Part shown: one piece after another, positions 9,331 through 18,268 of the stretch
Layout: every line of letters starts with the position of its first letter
Numbering within the stretch: position 1 is the first letter of the stretch
NCBI RefSeq assembly: GCF_041053105.1
Contig: NZ_CP163444.1
Span: 1,860,001 to 1,924,000, forward strand
DNA length: 64,000 nucleotides
Reading direction: 5' to 3'
Source of the DNA: Streptomyces sp. R44
GTDB taxonomy: Bacteria; Actinomycetota; Actinomycetes; Streptomycetales; Streptomycetaceae
The notes under the pieces: model-generated
Seen by the model: the letters and a program-made list of their open reading frames with translations, nothing else
The model's database searches: none
What the model was told of the DNA's origin: nothing
Program-made: the position numbers and the translations under genes

Positions 9331-10440
9331 GTGATCGAGCTCGAGGGGGTACCCGAGCTGATCGACCCGGTCATGGTGGCCGCGTTCGAGGGCTGGAACG
9401 ACGCCGGCGACGCCGCCTCCACCGCGGTCGCCCATCTCGACCGGGAATGGAAGGGCGAGGTGTTCGCGGCGCTCGACGCCGAGGACTACTACGACTTCCA
9501 GGTCAACCGCCCCACGGTCTTCCTGGACAACGGGGTCAGAAAGATCACCTGGCCGACGACCCGGCTCTCGGTGGTCCGGGTCGGCGGCGAGAAGCCGCGC
9601 GACCTGGTGCTGGTGCGCGGGATCGAGCCCTCGATGCGCTGGCGCTCGTTCTGCAACGAGCTGCTCGCCTTCGCGCACGAGCTGGGCGTGGAGATGGTGG
9701 TGATCCTGGGCGCGCTGCTCGGGGACACCCCGCACACCCGGCCGGTCCCGGTCAGCGGGGTGACCTCCGATCCGGACCTGGCGCGGACGATGGACCTGGA
9801 GGAGACCCGGTACGAGGGCCCGACGGGCATCGTGGGCATCCTCCAGGAGGCGTGCACGCACGCGGGCGTGCCGGCGGTGAGCCTGTGGGCGGCGGTGCCG
9901 CACTATGTGTCGCAGCCGCCGAACCCGAAGGCGACGCTGGCGCTCCTCAACCGCCTGGAGGACCTGATCGGGCTGCGCATCCCGCTGGGCGAGCTGCCGG
10001 AGGACGCGCGGGCCTGGCAGCTGGGCGTGGACCAGCTGGCGGCCGAGGACAGCGAGGTCGCCGAGTACGTGCAGACGCTCGAGGAGGCGCGGGACACGGC
10101 GGAGCTGCCGGAGGCCTCGGGCGAGGCGATCGCCCGCGAGTTCGAGCGGTATCTGCGGCGGCGCGAGCCGGGCACGGGCCCGGGCTCCGGTCCGGGCGTG
10201 GCGACGGAGGGCGGCGAGTTCCTGAGGGATTCCGGCAGCGGCCGGACCCGCCCGCCGAAGCCGGAGCAGCCGGGCCCCGAGTCGGTCCCGGGGACGGATG
10301 CCGAGGAGGGACCGGGCTCGGACACCGGCGAGGGACCGGGCTCGGACACCGGCGAAGGGCCGGGCTCGGACACCGGCGAGGGGCCGGCCGAGGGATCCGG
10401 CGGTCCCGAAGGGGACGTGGACGGCGGCGACGAGACGTAG
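9331..10440 (+). CDS. PAC2-family protein with acidic repeat tail
   Basis: A 369-aa protein. Residues 1 to about 280 form a PAC2 (proteasome assembly chaperone 2-like) domain, with the actinobacterial block DPVMVAAFEGWNDAGDAAS. In eukaryotes the fold belongs to proteasome assembly chaperones; the bacterial role is unproven. The last 90 residues are Gly/Pro/Glu/Asp-rich and disordered, with three exact copies of GPGSDTGE encoded by 24-bp repeats at 10306-10377. The start is GTG 9331, with a perfect AAGGAGG at 9318-9324. It converges on the GH31 gene across a shared terminator. Confidence 0.9.
   Translation: MIELEGVPELIDPVMVAAFEGWNDAGDAASTAVAHLDREWKGEVFAALDAEDYYDFQVNRPTVFLDNGVRKITWPTTRLSVVRVGGEKPRDLVLVRGIEPSMRWRSFCNELLAFAHELGVEMVVILGALLGDTPHTRPVPVSGVTSDPDLARTMDLEETRYEGPTGIVGILQEACTHAGVPAVSLWAAVPHYVSQPPNPKATLALLNRLEDLIGLRIPLGELPEDARAWQLGVDQLAAEDSEVAEYVQTLEEARDTAELPEASGEAIAREFERYLRRREPGTGPGSGPGVATEGGEFLRDSGSGRTRPPKPEQPGPESVPGTDAEEGPGSDTGEGPGSDTGEGPGSDTGEGPAEGSGGPEGDVDGGDET
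10306..10377 (+). repeat. Three tandem 24-bp coding repeats
   Basis: Units 10306-10329, 10330-10353 and 10354-10377, nearly identical (the third differs at two bases), each encode EGPGSDTG in the PAC2 protein tail. The number of units probably varies by slippage without breaking the frame. Confidence 0.9.
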
Positions 10441-10460
10441 CCGCCCGGCGGAACGGACGG

Positions 10461-10494
10461 AACGGGAGGGGTGCCCGAGGGCGCCCCTCCCGTT
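10461..10494. terminator. Bidirectional terminator between PAC2 gene and GH31 gene
   Basis: AACGGGAGGGGTGCCC and GGGCGCCCCTCCCGTT form a 16-bp stem with one wobble pair around a 2-nt loop. It lies between the convergent stops at 10440 and 10501 and serves both genes. Confidence 0.85.
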
Positions 10495-10500
10495 CGTGTG

Positions 10501-13500
10501 TCAGGCGCAGCCGAAGCGGGCCGCCGCCCAGTCTCCGTGGTCGCCGCTCTTCGACCCGTTGGTGTCCGTGATCTTCAGCCGGACGTGCCGGGCGCCGGTC
10601 ACGTCGACGTTCACGGGCAGGGTCGCGGAGGCGCCGGTCAGCCGGGGCGAGGTCCACAGGACCCGGCCGTCGGCCTCGACGGAGAAGGCCACGTCCCCGT
10701 AGCCGTTGATCTCGTCGTCGATGCCGACGTCGGCGGTGAAGGTGGTGCAGCGGCCGCCGAGGTAGACCTCGATGTCGGAGTCGGCGTGGGCGCCGATGCC
10801 CTTCTCGTAGGTCTTTCCGGCCAGGGTGAGGGTGTGGCCGTCGGCGGCGCCGGACTCGCCGTTGGAGCGGTCGCGCTCGGGCGGCCCCCAGCCGTTGGTC
10901 GCGCGGAGCCACGCCAGGTCGCTCGCCCAGGCGTCGGCGGTCGGCGCCGGGGGCATCAGCCCGATCGCGAACCGCTGGACGGCGGTGCGGTCGGTGCCCG
11001 CGGCCCGGTGGCGGGCGGTCGCCGTGAGGGTGGCCTCGCCGAGCTTGGCGTCGGCCGCCGGGGTGACGGCGACCTGGACCCGGCGGGTGGTGCCGGCCGG
11101 GACGCGGGCGATCGGGGCGGCCGGGGTGACCTGCCAGCCGGCGGGGGCGTCGAGGGAGACGCGTACGTCGGTGGCGTCCCGGGTGCCCGCGGTGACGTCC
11201 ACGGCGACGGTGCCGGGGGTGCCGGCGCCGAGCTCCTGCCCGGTGGGGGCGGCGAGGACGGCGGAGGCGCCGGGGACGGCCCCGCCGACGGCGCTGGTCT
11301 CCCTCAGGCGCAGTTCGAAGCCGCGGTCGGTGGACTGGGCCGCGGTCTTGACCCGGACCACTCCCCCGCGCTCGTCGCGGTCGTACCACCAGCCCTGGCC
11401 GGCCGCGTCGAAGGCGGCGCGGGAGGTGAGGGCGGGCAGCGGGCGTCCGTCGAGCTTCACCGCTTCGGGGGCGTCGCCGGTGTGGACGGTGAAGCCGTAC
11501 GGCCGGGCGGTGGGCTTGCCGGTGTACGAGCCGGTGCTGGCGCCCAGGCGGATGGTGACGTCGCCGGGGCCGGACTGCGGGGCGCCGACCTCGGCGCGCT
11601 GGGTGGCGTACTTCCCGGTGCGGTGTTCGCGGGTGACGCCGTCGTCCTCGTACAGCTCGAAGGAGGTGTTGCCCTTCGGGTAGACGTCCCAGGCGATCGG
11701 GTCGCCGGGGGCGCGGTCCTGGTACGAGCGGAGGGAGCCGGGCCACATGGGGACGGCCGCCCCGGCCCGGACGAAGAGGGGCAGGGTGTCGAGCGGGGCG
11801 CTGTAGTCGTCGACGGTGACGGGGCCCTGGTAGGTGCGGCCGCTCCAGTAGTCGATCCAGGTGCCCTTGGGGAGGTAGATGCCGTCGCGTTCGGTGGCGT
11901 CCTGGTAGACGGGGGCGACGAGGAAGTCCTCGCCGCTGAGGAACTCGTACTTCGCGGCGTCGGTCGCGGCCTTCGGGTCGTCCGGGTATTCGAGGGCGAG
12001 CGGCCGGGCGAGGCCGACGCCGGTCTTCGTGGCCCGGTGGGCGTGGCTGTAGATGTACGGGAGGAGGGCCTCGTGGAGCTTGAGCGAAGCGCGGTTGATG
12101 CTGGTGTACGGCTCGCCGTAGCGGAAGGGCTGCTTGTCGTTGGCGGCCCAGCCGTCCATGGTCATGGTGACGGGCAGGAACATCTTCCACTGGAGGTCGC
12201 GGGTGTACGTCTTGGCGCTGCCGCCGAAGATGCCGTCGACGTCACCGGTGGTGTAGGCGAGGCCGGACATGGACGCGCCCGCGTACGTGGGGATCTGCCA
12301 GCGGATGTACTCCCAGCTGCCGGACTGGTCGCCGGACCACTGCACACCGCAGCGCTGGGCGCCGGACCAGCTCTCGGGGGCCCAGGTGAAGCCGCGGGCG
12401 TCACTGTTGGCCTCGATGCCGGCGTGGGCGTCCTTGCAGCCGTCGAGGGCGAACTTGTATCCGGAGCCGACCCAGGCGACGTCGAGCTTGGCGACGCGCT
12501 GGCCGGCCTTGACCTGGTCGGCGAGCTTGTCGATGCCGTCCTCGGTCCACAGGCCGAGCTTCATGTCGCGCTGGGCGAGGCCGGCGGAGGTCTCGGCGAG
12601 GTTCTCGTAGCCGCAGCCGTAGCCGTCGTTGACGAGCATCCAGCCGTTGGGCATGTCGTTCGCGACGTAGCCGTCGGCGACCTTCAGTGCGTCGAGGGTG
12701 TGGCGCTCGCCGCGGTTGGCGTTGTGGAGGTAGCAGTCGGAGTCGCCGATCTCCAGGCCGTACACGGGCGGCAGGAAGGGCTTGCCGGTGAGCCGGGTGT
12801 ACTGGCCTATGACGTCCTTGACGGCGTCGCTGCCGCTGCCGGCGAAGTAGTAGGCGTCGAAGCGCTGTTCCTTCGCGCTGGTGGTGACCGGGTCGGTGAA
12901 GGCGTAGGTGTTGGGCGCGTAGGTGTTGCGGTAGACGCCGTAGCCGGCGGAGGAGAGGTAGAAGGGGACGGAGTTGGGGTGGCCGCCGTCGTTCCAGTTG
13001 TAGTCGACGCCGACCTCGACGGTCTTGTCGCGGTGGGAGGTGTTGCCGCGGCCGTTCTGCATGCCGGCGCCGTAGAACTGCTCGTCGGCGCCGCGGGCGA
13101 GGGTCTGGACGGTGCGGTCCTGGTTCCAGGTCAGGCCCTGGGTCTCGGTCCAGAGCGGGGTGCCGTCGGCACGCACGGCCGAGAAGCGCAGGGGCGACTT
13201 GGTGGCGCGCAGGGTCACCTCGGCGGTGGCGAGTTCGTAGCGGTCGCCGAGGTCGCGCCAGCGGGTGGCCGGGGGCGGGCCCTGGGGCAGCGTGATGTCG
13301 GTGCCGGTGGGGTCGGCGAACTTGCCGTCGGGGGCGAGTTCGATGCGGAAGGTGTCGGCGGTGACGAAGGAGACGCGGGCCTCGGTGCGGCCGGCGGTCA
13401 GCCGGTAGACGGCCCCGTCGGCGGCGAAGCCGGTGACCTCGCCGACGGTGGTGTCGGTGGGTGTGGCCGACGCGATGGAGCCGGGTCCCGCGAAGGCCGC

Positions 13501-13557
13501 GAAGAGCCCGAGGACGGCTCCGGCGAGTGCAACTTTCATGCGTGATGATGATTGCAT
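10501..13557 (-). CDS. Secreted GH31 glycoside hydrolase with NPCBM-type C-terminal module
   Basis: A 1018-aa exported enzyme. A signal peptide (about residues 1-31, ending SIASA) is followed by the GH31 N-terminal beta-sandwich, the catalytic barrel (about 250-620), proximal and distal sheets, an NEW3-like linker domain and a C-terminal NPCBM carbohydrate-binding module (about 880-1018, with KTYEKGIGAHADSDIEVYLGG). The probable nucleophile is Asp in KLDVAWVG; this differs from the WIDMNE of typical alpha-glucosidases and recalls the GH31 group containing alpha-N-acetylgalactosaminidases, so the substrate should not be assumed to be maltose. Start 13557; an in-frame ATG at 13539 is equally plausible as neither has a clear Shine-Dalgarno. 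Confidence 0.88.
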   Translation of the reverse strand: MQSSSRMKVALAGAVLGLFAAFAGPGSIASATPTDTTVGEVTGFAADGAVYRLTAGRTEARVSFVTADTFRIELAPDGKFADPTGTDITLPQGPPPATRWRDLGDRYELATAEVTLRATKSPLRFSAVRADGTPLWTETQGLTWNQDRTVQTLARGADEQFYGAGMQNGRGNTSHRDKTVEVGVDYNWNDGGHPNSVPFYLSSAGYGVYRNTYAPNTYAFTDPVTTSAKEQRFDAYYFAGSGSDAVKDVIGQYTRLTGKPFLPPVYGLEIGDSDCYLHNANRGERHTLDALKVADGYVANDMPNGWMLVNDGYGCGYENLAETSAGLAQRDMKLGLWTEDGIDKLADQVKAGQRVAKLDVAWVGSGYKFALDGCKDAHAGIEANSDARGFTWAPESWSGAQRCGVQWSGDQSGSWEYIRWQIPTYAGASMSGLAYTTGDVDGIFGGSAKTYTRDLQWKMFLPVTMTMDGWAANDKQPFRYGEPYTSINRASLKLHEALLPYIYSHAHRATKTGVGLARPLALEYPDDPKAATDAAKYEFLSGEDFLVAPVYQDATERDGIYLPKGTWIDYWSGRTYQGPVTVDDYSAPLDTLPLFVRAGAAVPMWPGSLRSYQDRAPGDPIAWDVYPKGNTSFELYEDDGVTREHRTGKYATQRAEVGAPQSGPGDVTIRLGASTGSYTGKPTARPYGFTVHTGDAPEAVKLDGRPLPALTSRAAFDAAGQGWWYDRDERGGVVRVKTAAQSTDRGFELRLRETSAVGGAVPGASAVLAAPTGQELGAGTPGTVAVDVTAGTRDATDVRVSLDAPAGWQVTPAAPIARVPAGTTRRVQVAVTPAADAKLGEATLTATARHRAAGTDRTAVQRFAIGLMPPAPTADAWASDLAWLRATNGWGPPERDRSNGESGAADGHTLTLAGKTYEKGIGAHADSDIEVYLGGRCTTFTADVGIDDEINGYGDVAFSVEADGRVLWTSPRLTGASATLPVNVDVTGARHVRLKITDTNGSKSGDHGDWAAARFGCA

Positions 13558-13604
13558 GCAGGTTGTTTAGCGCAGAAGTGCGCATCCCCGCCAGGACAAA
13601 ACGG

Positions 13605-13643
13605 AACCGCCCTCGGACTTCGACGAGAAGTCCAAGGGCGGTT
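13605..13643 (-). terminator. Terminator after mshC
   Basis: AACCGCCCTCGGACTTC (13605-13621) and GAAGTCCAAGGGCGGTT (13627-13643) make a 17-bp stem with one mismatch. On the minus strand it is followed by CCGTTTTGTCC and lies 30 nt after the mshC stop, insulating the GH31 gene. Confidence 0.85.
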
Positions 13644-13672
13644 GCCTGAAAGGGAGTTGCGCGGTCCGTTCG

Positions 13673-14902
13673 TTACAGGGCGACACCGAGCAGCGCGTCG
13701 ACAGCGCGCGAGACGAGACCGGGGGCGGACTCGTCCGTGCCGCCCTCGGCCGTCTGGAGCTCGGCCCAGCGGTCCACCGCGGCGAGCGCGGTGGGCGTGT
13801 CGAGGTCGTCGGAGAGCGCCTCGCGGAGCTCCTCGACGAGTGCGTCGGCGGACGGGCCGTCGGGGCGCGAGACGGCGGCGCGCCAGCGGCCGAGCCGCTC
13901 CACGGCCGTCTCCAGGACCTGGTCCGTCCACTCCCAGTCGTCGCGGTAGCGGTGCGAGAGCAGCGCGAGCCGGATGGCGGCCGGGTCGACGCCGTCGCGG
14001 CGGAGCCTGGAGACGAAGACCAGGTTGCCCTTGGACTTCGACATCTTCTCGCCGTGCAGCGCGACCATGCCGGCGTGGACGTACGCCTTGGCCATGGGGA
14101 ACTCGCCCGTGAGGGTCTGGGCGTGGGAGGCGCCCATCTCGTGGTGCGGGAAGATCAGGTCGGAGCCGCCGCCCTGCACGTCGAAGCCCATGCCGAGGTG
14201 GTCGAGGGCGATGGCGACGCACTCGATGTGCCAGCCGGGGCGGCCGGGGCCGAGGCTGCCGCCGTCCCAGCTCGGCTCGCCCTCACGGGCGGCCATCCAG
14301 AGCATCGGGTCGAGCGGGTTCTTCTTGCCCGGACGGTCCGGGTCGCCCCCGCGCTCGGCGGAGAGGTGGCGCATCAGCTGGGTGTCGTAGTTCGACACCT
14401 GGCCGAAGTGCGGGTCGGCCTCGACGGAGAAGTAGATGTCCCCTTCGAGCTCGTAGGCGGCGCCGGAGTCCCGGAGCTGCTCGACGAGCGGAATGATGCC
14501 CGGTATGGCCTCGACCGCGCCGATGTAGTGCTGCGGGGGCAGCATCCGCAGGGCGGTCATGTCCTCGCGGAAGAGGGCGGTCTCGCGCTCTGCGAGGCCG
14601 ACCCAGTCGATGCCGTCGCGGATCGCGCGCTCCAGGAGCGGGTCGTCCACGTCCGTCACGTTCTGGACGTAGTGCACCTGCCGCTTGGTGTCGAGCCACA
14701 CGCGCTGAACGAGGTCGAACGCGTTGTAGGTCGCCGCGTGACCCATGTGGGTCGCGTCGTACGGCGTGATGCCGCAGACGTAGATACGGGCGACGGGGCC
14801 GGGGGCGAGGGTCACTCGCCCGCCGGTCGCGGTGTCGTGGATCCGGAGGTCGCGGCCCTTGCCGGGAAGGGCGGGGACCTCAGAAGCGGGCCAGGCATGC
14901 AT
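13673..14902 (-). CDS. mshC: Cysteine:glucosaminyl-inositol ligase of mycothiol synthesis
   Basis: ATP-dependent ligation of L-cysteine to GlcN-Ins, the third step of mycothiol synthesis. The 409-aa length matches MshC and is shorter than CysS, from which it evolved. The nucleotide-binding motifs are [13 protein letters not shown] (residues 43-55; Cys43 is a zinc ligand) and KMSKS (about 287). [15 protein letters not shown] carries further zinc-site residues. The ATG at 14902 has no Shine-Dalgarno, but TACGCT lies exactly 6 nt upstream, indicating a leaderless mRNA. It is downstream of three co-directional genes that commonly accompany mshC in actinobacteria. Confidence 0.95.
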   Translation of the reverse strand: MHAWPASEVPALPGKGRDLRIHDTATGGRVTLAPGPVARIYVCGITPYDATHMGHAATYNAFDLVQRVWLDTKRQVHYVQNVTDVDDPLLERAIRDGIDWVGLAERETALFREDMTALRMLPPQHYIGAVEAIPGIIPLVEQLRDSGAAYELEGDIYFSVEADPHFGQVSNYDTQLMRHLSAERGGDPDRPGKKNPLDPMLWMAAREGEPSWDGGSLGPGRPGWHIECVAIALDHLGMGFDVQGGGSDLIFPHHEMGASHAQTLTGEFPMAKAYVHAGMVALHGEKMSKSKGNLVFVSRLRRDGVDPAAIRLALLSHRYRDDWEWTDQVLETAVERLGRWRAAVSRPDGPSADALVEELREALSDDLDTPTALAAVDRWAELQTAEGGTDESAPGLVSRAVDALLGVAL

Positions 14903-15086
14903 GACCCGAGCGTAACCGGACAGGTGTTCCGGATACGAACCGGATCCGGGATCTTGACCGATTAGGCGCTCTTGCGGGTCGGAGGCGTGCGTGCATACCC
15001 CCCAGGGGTCCGGAGCCCTCCCGGGGCATGTGGCCGAAAACATTCGGTCACCGCGATGCCTCGGGCAGACGGCGGACACCGGGACC

Positions 15087-15890
15087 TCAGACGGGCGGCC
15101 AGGGGATCGCCGGCCACTGCCCCGAGGGCTCCGGGTGCCGTCCGGTGGCGCGCAGGGCCTCCACGCGGGCGCGTACGGCCGCGACCTCGGCGCCGGTCAG
15201 GAGTTCCGCCAGTCGGGTGGCGAGCGGCGCTCCAGGGGCCAGGGACCGGTCCAGCGAGTCGAGCACACCGGCGGCCTCGGCGGGCAGCTCCTCGCCGGCC
15301 CAGCCCCACAGCAGGGTGCGCAGCTTGTCCTCGACGTGGAAGGTCACCCCGTGGTCGATGCCGTAGAGCCGCCCGCCGGGGGCCGGCAGCAGATGCCCGC
15401 CCTTGCGGTCGCCGTTGTTGATGACGGCGTCCAGGACGGCCAGCCGGCGCAGCTCGGGGGTGTCGGCGTGGACGAGGAGCGCGGTGCGGTCCTCGTCGAT
15501 CTGCGCGGGCCCCACGGCCTTCCAGCCCTCGCCCGGCTCGTCGTCCTCGGTGAGGGCCAGGAGCCGCGCCCCGGGGTCGGCCTCGATCCACAGCTGGACC
15601 ATGCCCTCCCCGTACGGCCCGTCGCGGAGCACGGTCGGCGGGACCAGGCCCCAGCCGGTGGCCTCGGAGATCTCGTACGCGGCGACCTCGCGCTGGGCGA
15701 GGGTGCCGTCGGGGAAGTCCCACAGGGGCTGCTCCCCCGCGACCGGCTTGTAGACGCAGGCGGCTTCCCGGCCCTCGTGGGCGACGGAGCAGTACAGCAC
15801 GGCGTTGGAGGCCTCGCGGACCCGGCCGCGCACGGTCAGCTCACCGTGGGTCAGCAGCTCGGCGTCCGACGGCGTCGAGGGGCTGCTCAT
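15087..15890 (-). CDS. SCO1664-family protein with PI3/4-kinase-like fold
   Basis: A 267-aa cytosolic protein of the family found beside mshC in mycothiol-producing actinobacteria (TIGR03843 as I recall). It has a degenerate kinase-like layout: a Lys in [15 protein letters not shown], then [12 protein letters not shown] and GIDHGVTFH, which resemble the catalytic and metal loops of the phosphatidylinositol-kinase/HipA superfamily. No function is established. Its ATG at 15890 overlaps the upstream stop as ATGA, so the two are translationally coupled. An upstream in-frame start would add a poorly conserved basic extension. Confidence 0.82.
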   Translation of the reverse strand: MSSPSTPSDAELLTHGELTVRGRVREASNAVLYCSVAHEGREAACVYKPVAGEQPLWDFPDGTLAQREVAAYEISEATGWGLVPPTVLRDGPYGEGMVQLWIEADPGARLLALTEDDEPGEGWKAVGPAQIDEDRTALLVHADTPELRRLAVLDAVINNGDRKGGHLLPAPGGRLYGIDHGVTFHVEDKLRTLLWGWAGEELPAEAAGVLDSLDRSLAPGAPLATRLAELLTGAEVAAVRARVEALRATGRHPEPSGQWPAIPWPPV

Positions 15891-16477
15891 GCTCCGCGGC
15901 GGTATCCGTTCTGGCGCGGGCAGACGTGCCCCTCGGGGTCGAGCGGCAGGCTGCACAGCGGGCAGGGCGGCCGGCCGGCGTTGACGACGTCCAGGGCGCG
16001 CTTGGCGAAGGCCCGGGCCTGGGCCCCGCTGAGCCGGACCCGGAGCATCGGCGGGCCGTTCTCCTCGTCCTGGAGCAGCCGCTCCTCGGCCTCGGCGAGG
16101 TCCTCCTCGGAGTCCGCGTCGAGCTCGACCAGCGCCTGCGCCTCGACGATCATGCGCTGCTCCTCGCCGTCCCAGGCGAGGGCCATGGTGCCGACCCGGA
16201 ACTCCTCCTCGACGGGCACGTCGAGGGGCGCGGTGTCCGCGATCTCCGCGGGGGCGACGGCGGGCACGGGCGCGTTGCCCCCGGTGCGGCGGACGACCTC
16301 GTCGAGGAGTTCGTCGATGCGCTCGGCGAGGGCCGCGACCTGGGTCTTCTCCAGGGCGACGCTGGTGACCCGGCCGCCGGCGGACGCCTGGAGGAAGAAC
16401 GTACGGCGGCCAGGCAGCCCGACCGTGCCGGCCACGAAACGCTCCGGTGGGTCGTAGAGGAACACCTGACGGGACAC
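15887..16477 (-). CDS. DUF3090 protein (mshC-neighbourhood family)
   Basis: A 196-aa conserved protein of unknown function (DUF3090; TIGR03847 as I recall). The N-terminal half begins SRQVFLYDPPERFVAGTVG. The C-terminus has a zinc-ribbon-like pattern, CPLCSLPLDPEGHVC, after the sequence ALDVVNAGRPP. The GTG at 16477 has AAGGGAG about 9 nt upstream. It is coupled through ATGA to the kinase-like gene and follows the phosphomutase gene by 67 bp. The constant linkage to mshC suggests a shared, unidentified process rather than a mycothiol biosynthetic step, since that pathway is complete without it. Confidence 0.85.
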   Translation of the reverse strand: MSRQVFLYDPPERFVAGTVGLPGRRTFFLQASAGGRVTSVALEKTQVAALAERIDELLDEVVRRTGGNAPVPAVAPAEIADTAPLDVPVEEEFRVGTMALAWDGEEQRMIVEAQALVELDADSEEDLAEAEERLLQDEENGPPMLRVRLSGAQARAFAKRALDVVNAGRPPCPLCSLPLDPEGHVCPRQNGYRRGA

Positions 16478-16544
16478 GTTCCCGGCTCCCTTGAGTCTCG
16501 ACAGTCGTACTACAGCGGCGCGTCCACCCTACTGCGCGTGGGGA

Positions 16545-17234
16545 TCACGGTGCGCCCGCACCACCACCGACCTCCGCGGTCCCACTGCCGTCGGCGTGCT
16601 CCCGGGGGGCGAACCCGGCGAAGTCCCCGGTGTCGCCGAGGCGGAGGAGGAAGGGACGCACGCGCGTGTAGCGGATCGCGGTGACCGAGCAGGGGTCGAC
16701 GTGGATGCGCTGGAAGAGGTCCAGGTGGAGGCCGAGCGCGTCGGCGACGATCGCCTTCACGATGTCCCCGTGGGAGCACATGAGGTACGTGGCGTCCTCG
16801 CCGTGCTCGGCCTCGATGCGCGCGTTCCAGTCGCGTACGGCCTCGACGGCGCGGTTCTGCATGGCGCGCATGGACTCGCCGCCGGGGAAGGCGGCGGCGG
16901 AGGCGTGCGCCTGGACGACCTCCATCAGCGGCTCGTCGTTGAGCTCGGCCAGCTTGCGGCCCGACCAGTCGCCGTAGTCGCACTCGTTGATCCGGTCCTC
17001 GACGTGCAGCGGGAGACCGGGGCGGGCGTCCAGGAGCGGCCGCAGGGTCTCCCGGCAGCGCTGGAGGGGGCTGCTGACGGCCGCGGCGAGCGGAACGTCC
17101 GCGAGGCGCCCCGGCAGGGCGGCGGCCTGGGCGGCCCCGCGCTCGTCGAGCGCGATCCCGGGCGTGCGCCCGGCGAGGACCCCGGAGGTGTTGGCGGTGG
17201 AGCGTCCGTGCCGGACGAGGATCAGCGTGGCCAT
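16545..17234 (-). CDS. Histidine phosphatase-superfamily protein (MSMEG_4193 type)
   Basis: A 229-aa enzyme of the phosphoglycerate mutase-like histidine phosphatase superfamily. The catalytic RHG motif is in LILVRHGRSTANT (His at residue 8). The second active-site His is in MCSHGDIVKA. Substrate is unknown; the actinobacterial MSMEG_4193-type members co-occur with DUF3090 and SCO1664 homologues. The ATG at 17234 lacks a Shine-Dalgarno; TAGGCT lies 7 nt upstream, so the mRNA is probably leaderless. Its promoter overlaps that of the divergent corA gene, only 25 bp away. Confidence 0.9.
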   Translation of the reverse strand: MATLILVRHGRSTANTSGVLAGRTPGIALDERGAAQAAALPGRLADVPLAAAVSSPLQRCRETLRPLLDARPGLPLHVEDRINECDYGDWSGRKLAELNDEPLMEVVQAHASAAAFPGGESMRAMQNRAVEAVRDWNARIEAEHGEDATYLMCSHGDIVKAIVADALGLHLDLFQRIHVDPCSVTAIRYTRVRPFLLRLGDTGDFAGFAPREHADGSGTAEVGGGAGAP

Positions 17235-17241
17235 GCGGGCC

Positions 17242-17251
17242 AGCCTAGGCG
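17242..17251. promoter_or_regulatory. Overlapping divergent -10 elements (phosphomutase / corA)
   Basis: The palindrome CCTAGG centres two opposite -10-like hexamers: TAGGCT on the minus strand, 7 nt from the phosphatase ATG, and TAGGCG on the plus strand, 8 nt from the corA ATG. The whole intergenic gap is 25 bp, so both transcripts must start at or next to their start codons, and the two polymerases should compete. Confidence 0.55.
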
Positions 17252-17259
17252 GTGCGAGA

Positions 17260-18252
17260 ATGCGCGGCGTGATCGTGGACTCTGCCATCTACCGGGACGG
17301 GCGCCGTACGGACGGCCCCGCCGACCTCTCGGACGCCCTGGAGGAGGCGCGGGCGACGGGCGACGCGTTCCTGTGGGTGGGGCTCCACGAGCCCTCGGAG
17401 GCGGAGTTCGCTCATGTCGCCTCGGAGTTCGCCCTGCACCCGCTGGCCGTCGAGGACGCCTTGAAGGCCCATCAGCGGCCCAAGCTGGAGGTCTACGACG
17501 ACTCGCTCTTCGTCGTGCTCAAGCCGATCGTGTACGAGCCGGAGAGCGACCGGGTGTCCTCCGGCGAGCTGATGGTGTTCATGGGCGACTCGTTCGTCGT
17601 GACGGTCCGGCACGGCGAGGGCGCTCCCCTCGCGCAGGTCCGCCGGCGCCTGGAGGCCGAGCGGGAGGTCCTGAAGCACGGGCCGACGGCGGTGCTGTAC
17701 GCGGTGAGCGACGCCATCGTGGACCACTACCTCGACGTGGCGGCCGAGCTCCAGATCGACCTGGAGGAACTGGAGGCGGACGTCTTCGCGCCCAGCGGCG
17801 GCAATCCGGCCAACACCGCGGAACGGATCTACACGGCGAAGCGGCAGGTCCTGGAGTTCCGGCGGGCGAGCGGTCCGCTGGCCGGGCCGATGGCCGGTCT
17901 CACGGCCGGTTCGGTGCCGTTCGTGAACGAGCGCTCGCAACCCTTCTTCCGTGACGTCAACGACCATCTGCTGCGCTCCAACGAGCAGGTGGAGAGCCTC
18001 GACCGGCTGCTGTCCGACGTGCTGTCGGCGCATCTCGCGCAGATGGGCGTCCGGCAGAACGACGACATGCGGAAGATCTCCGCGTGGGCCGCCATGGCCG
18101 CGGTCCCCACGATGGTCGCGGGGATCTACGGGATGAACTTCGAGCACATGCCGGAGCTGCACTGGGTGGCCTCGTACCCGGTGGTGATCGTGGTGATGGC
18201 GGGCATCGTCTTCGCGCTGCACCGGGCCTTCAAGCGGCGCGGCTGGCTGTAG
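17260..18252 (+). CDS. corA: CorA-family magnesium/cobalt transporter
   Basis: A 330-aa divalent cation channel subunit (homopentamer in the family). The large cytoplasmic N-terminal domain is followed by a long helix and two C-terminal membrane segments; the selectivity motif YGMN is at residues 290-293, followed by FEHMPE in the periplasmic-type loop. A basic tail ends the protein. ATG 17260 is chosen because upstream frames overlap the divergent phosphatase; no Shine-Dalgarno is present. Transport of Mg2+ is the family expectation; Co2+ or Ni2+ cannot be excluded. Confidence 0.93.
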   Translation: MRGVIVDSAIYRDGRRTDGPADLSDALEEARATGDAFLWVGLHEPSEAEFAHVASEFALHPLAVEDALKAHQRPKLEVYDDSLFVVLKPIVYEPESDRVSSGELMVFMGDSFVVTVRHGEGAPLAQVRRRLEAEREVLKHGPTAVLYAVSDAIVDHYLDVAAELQIDLEELEADVFAPSGGNPANTAERIYTAKRQVLEFRRASGPLAGPMAGLTAGSVPFVNERSQPFFRDVNDHLLRSNEQVESLDRLLSDVLSAHLAQMGVRQNDDMRKISAWAAMAAVPTMVAGIYGMNFEHMPELHWVASYPVVIVVMAGIVFALHRAFKRRGWL

Positions 18253-18268
18253 CCCCGGCCGACCCCGC

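Noticed and set aside
4698..9422. 1574-codon minus-strand frame opposite the glycerol operon
   Set aside because: Low-complexity shadow of glpF, glpK, glpD and the LLM gene, which are all well-recognised proteins.
10471..13545. 1024-codon plus-strand frame opposite the GH31 gene
   Set aside because: Gly/Val/Ala-rich shadow with no family features; the opposite strand has signal peptide, catalytic domain and binding module.
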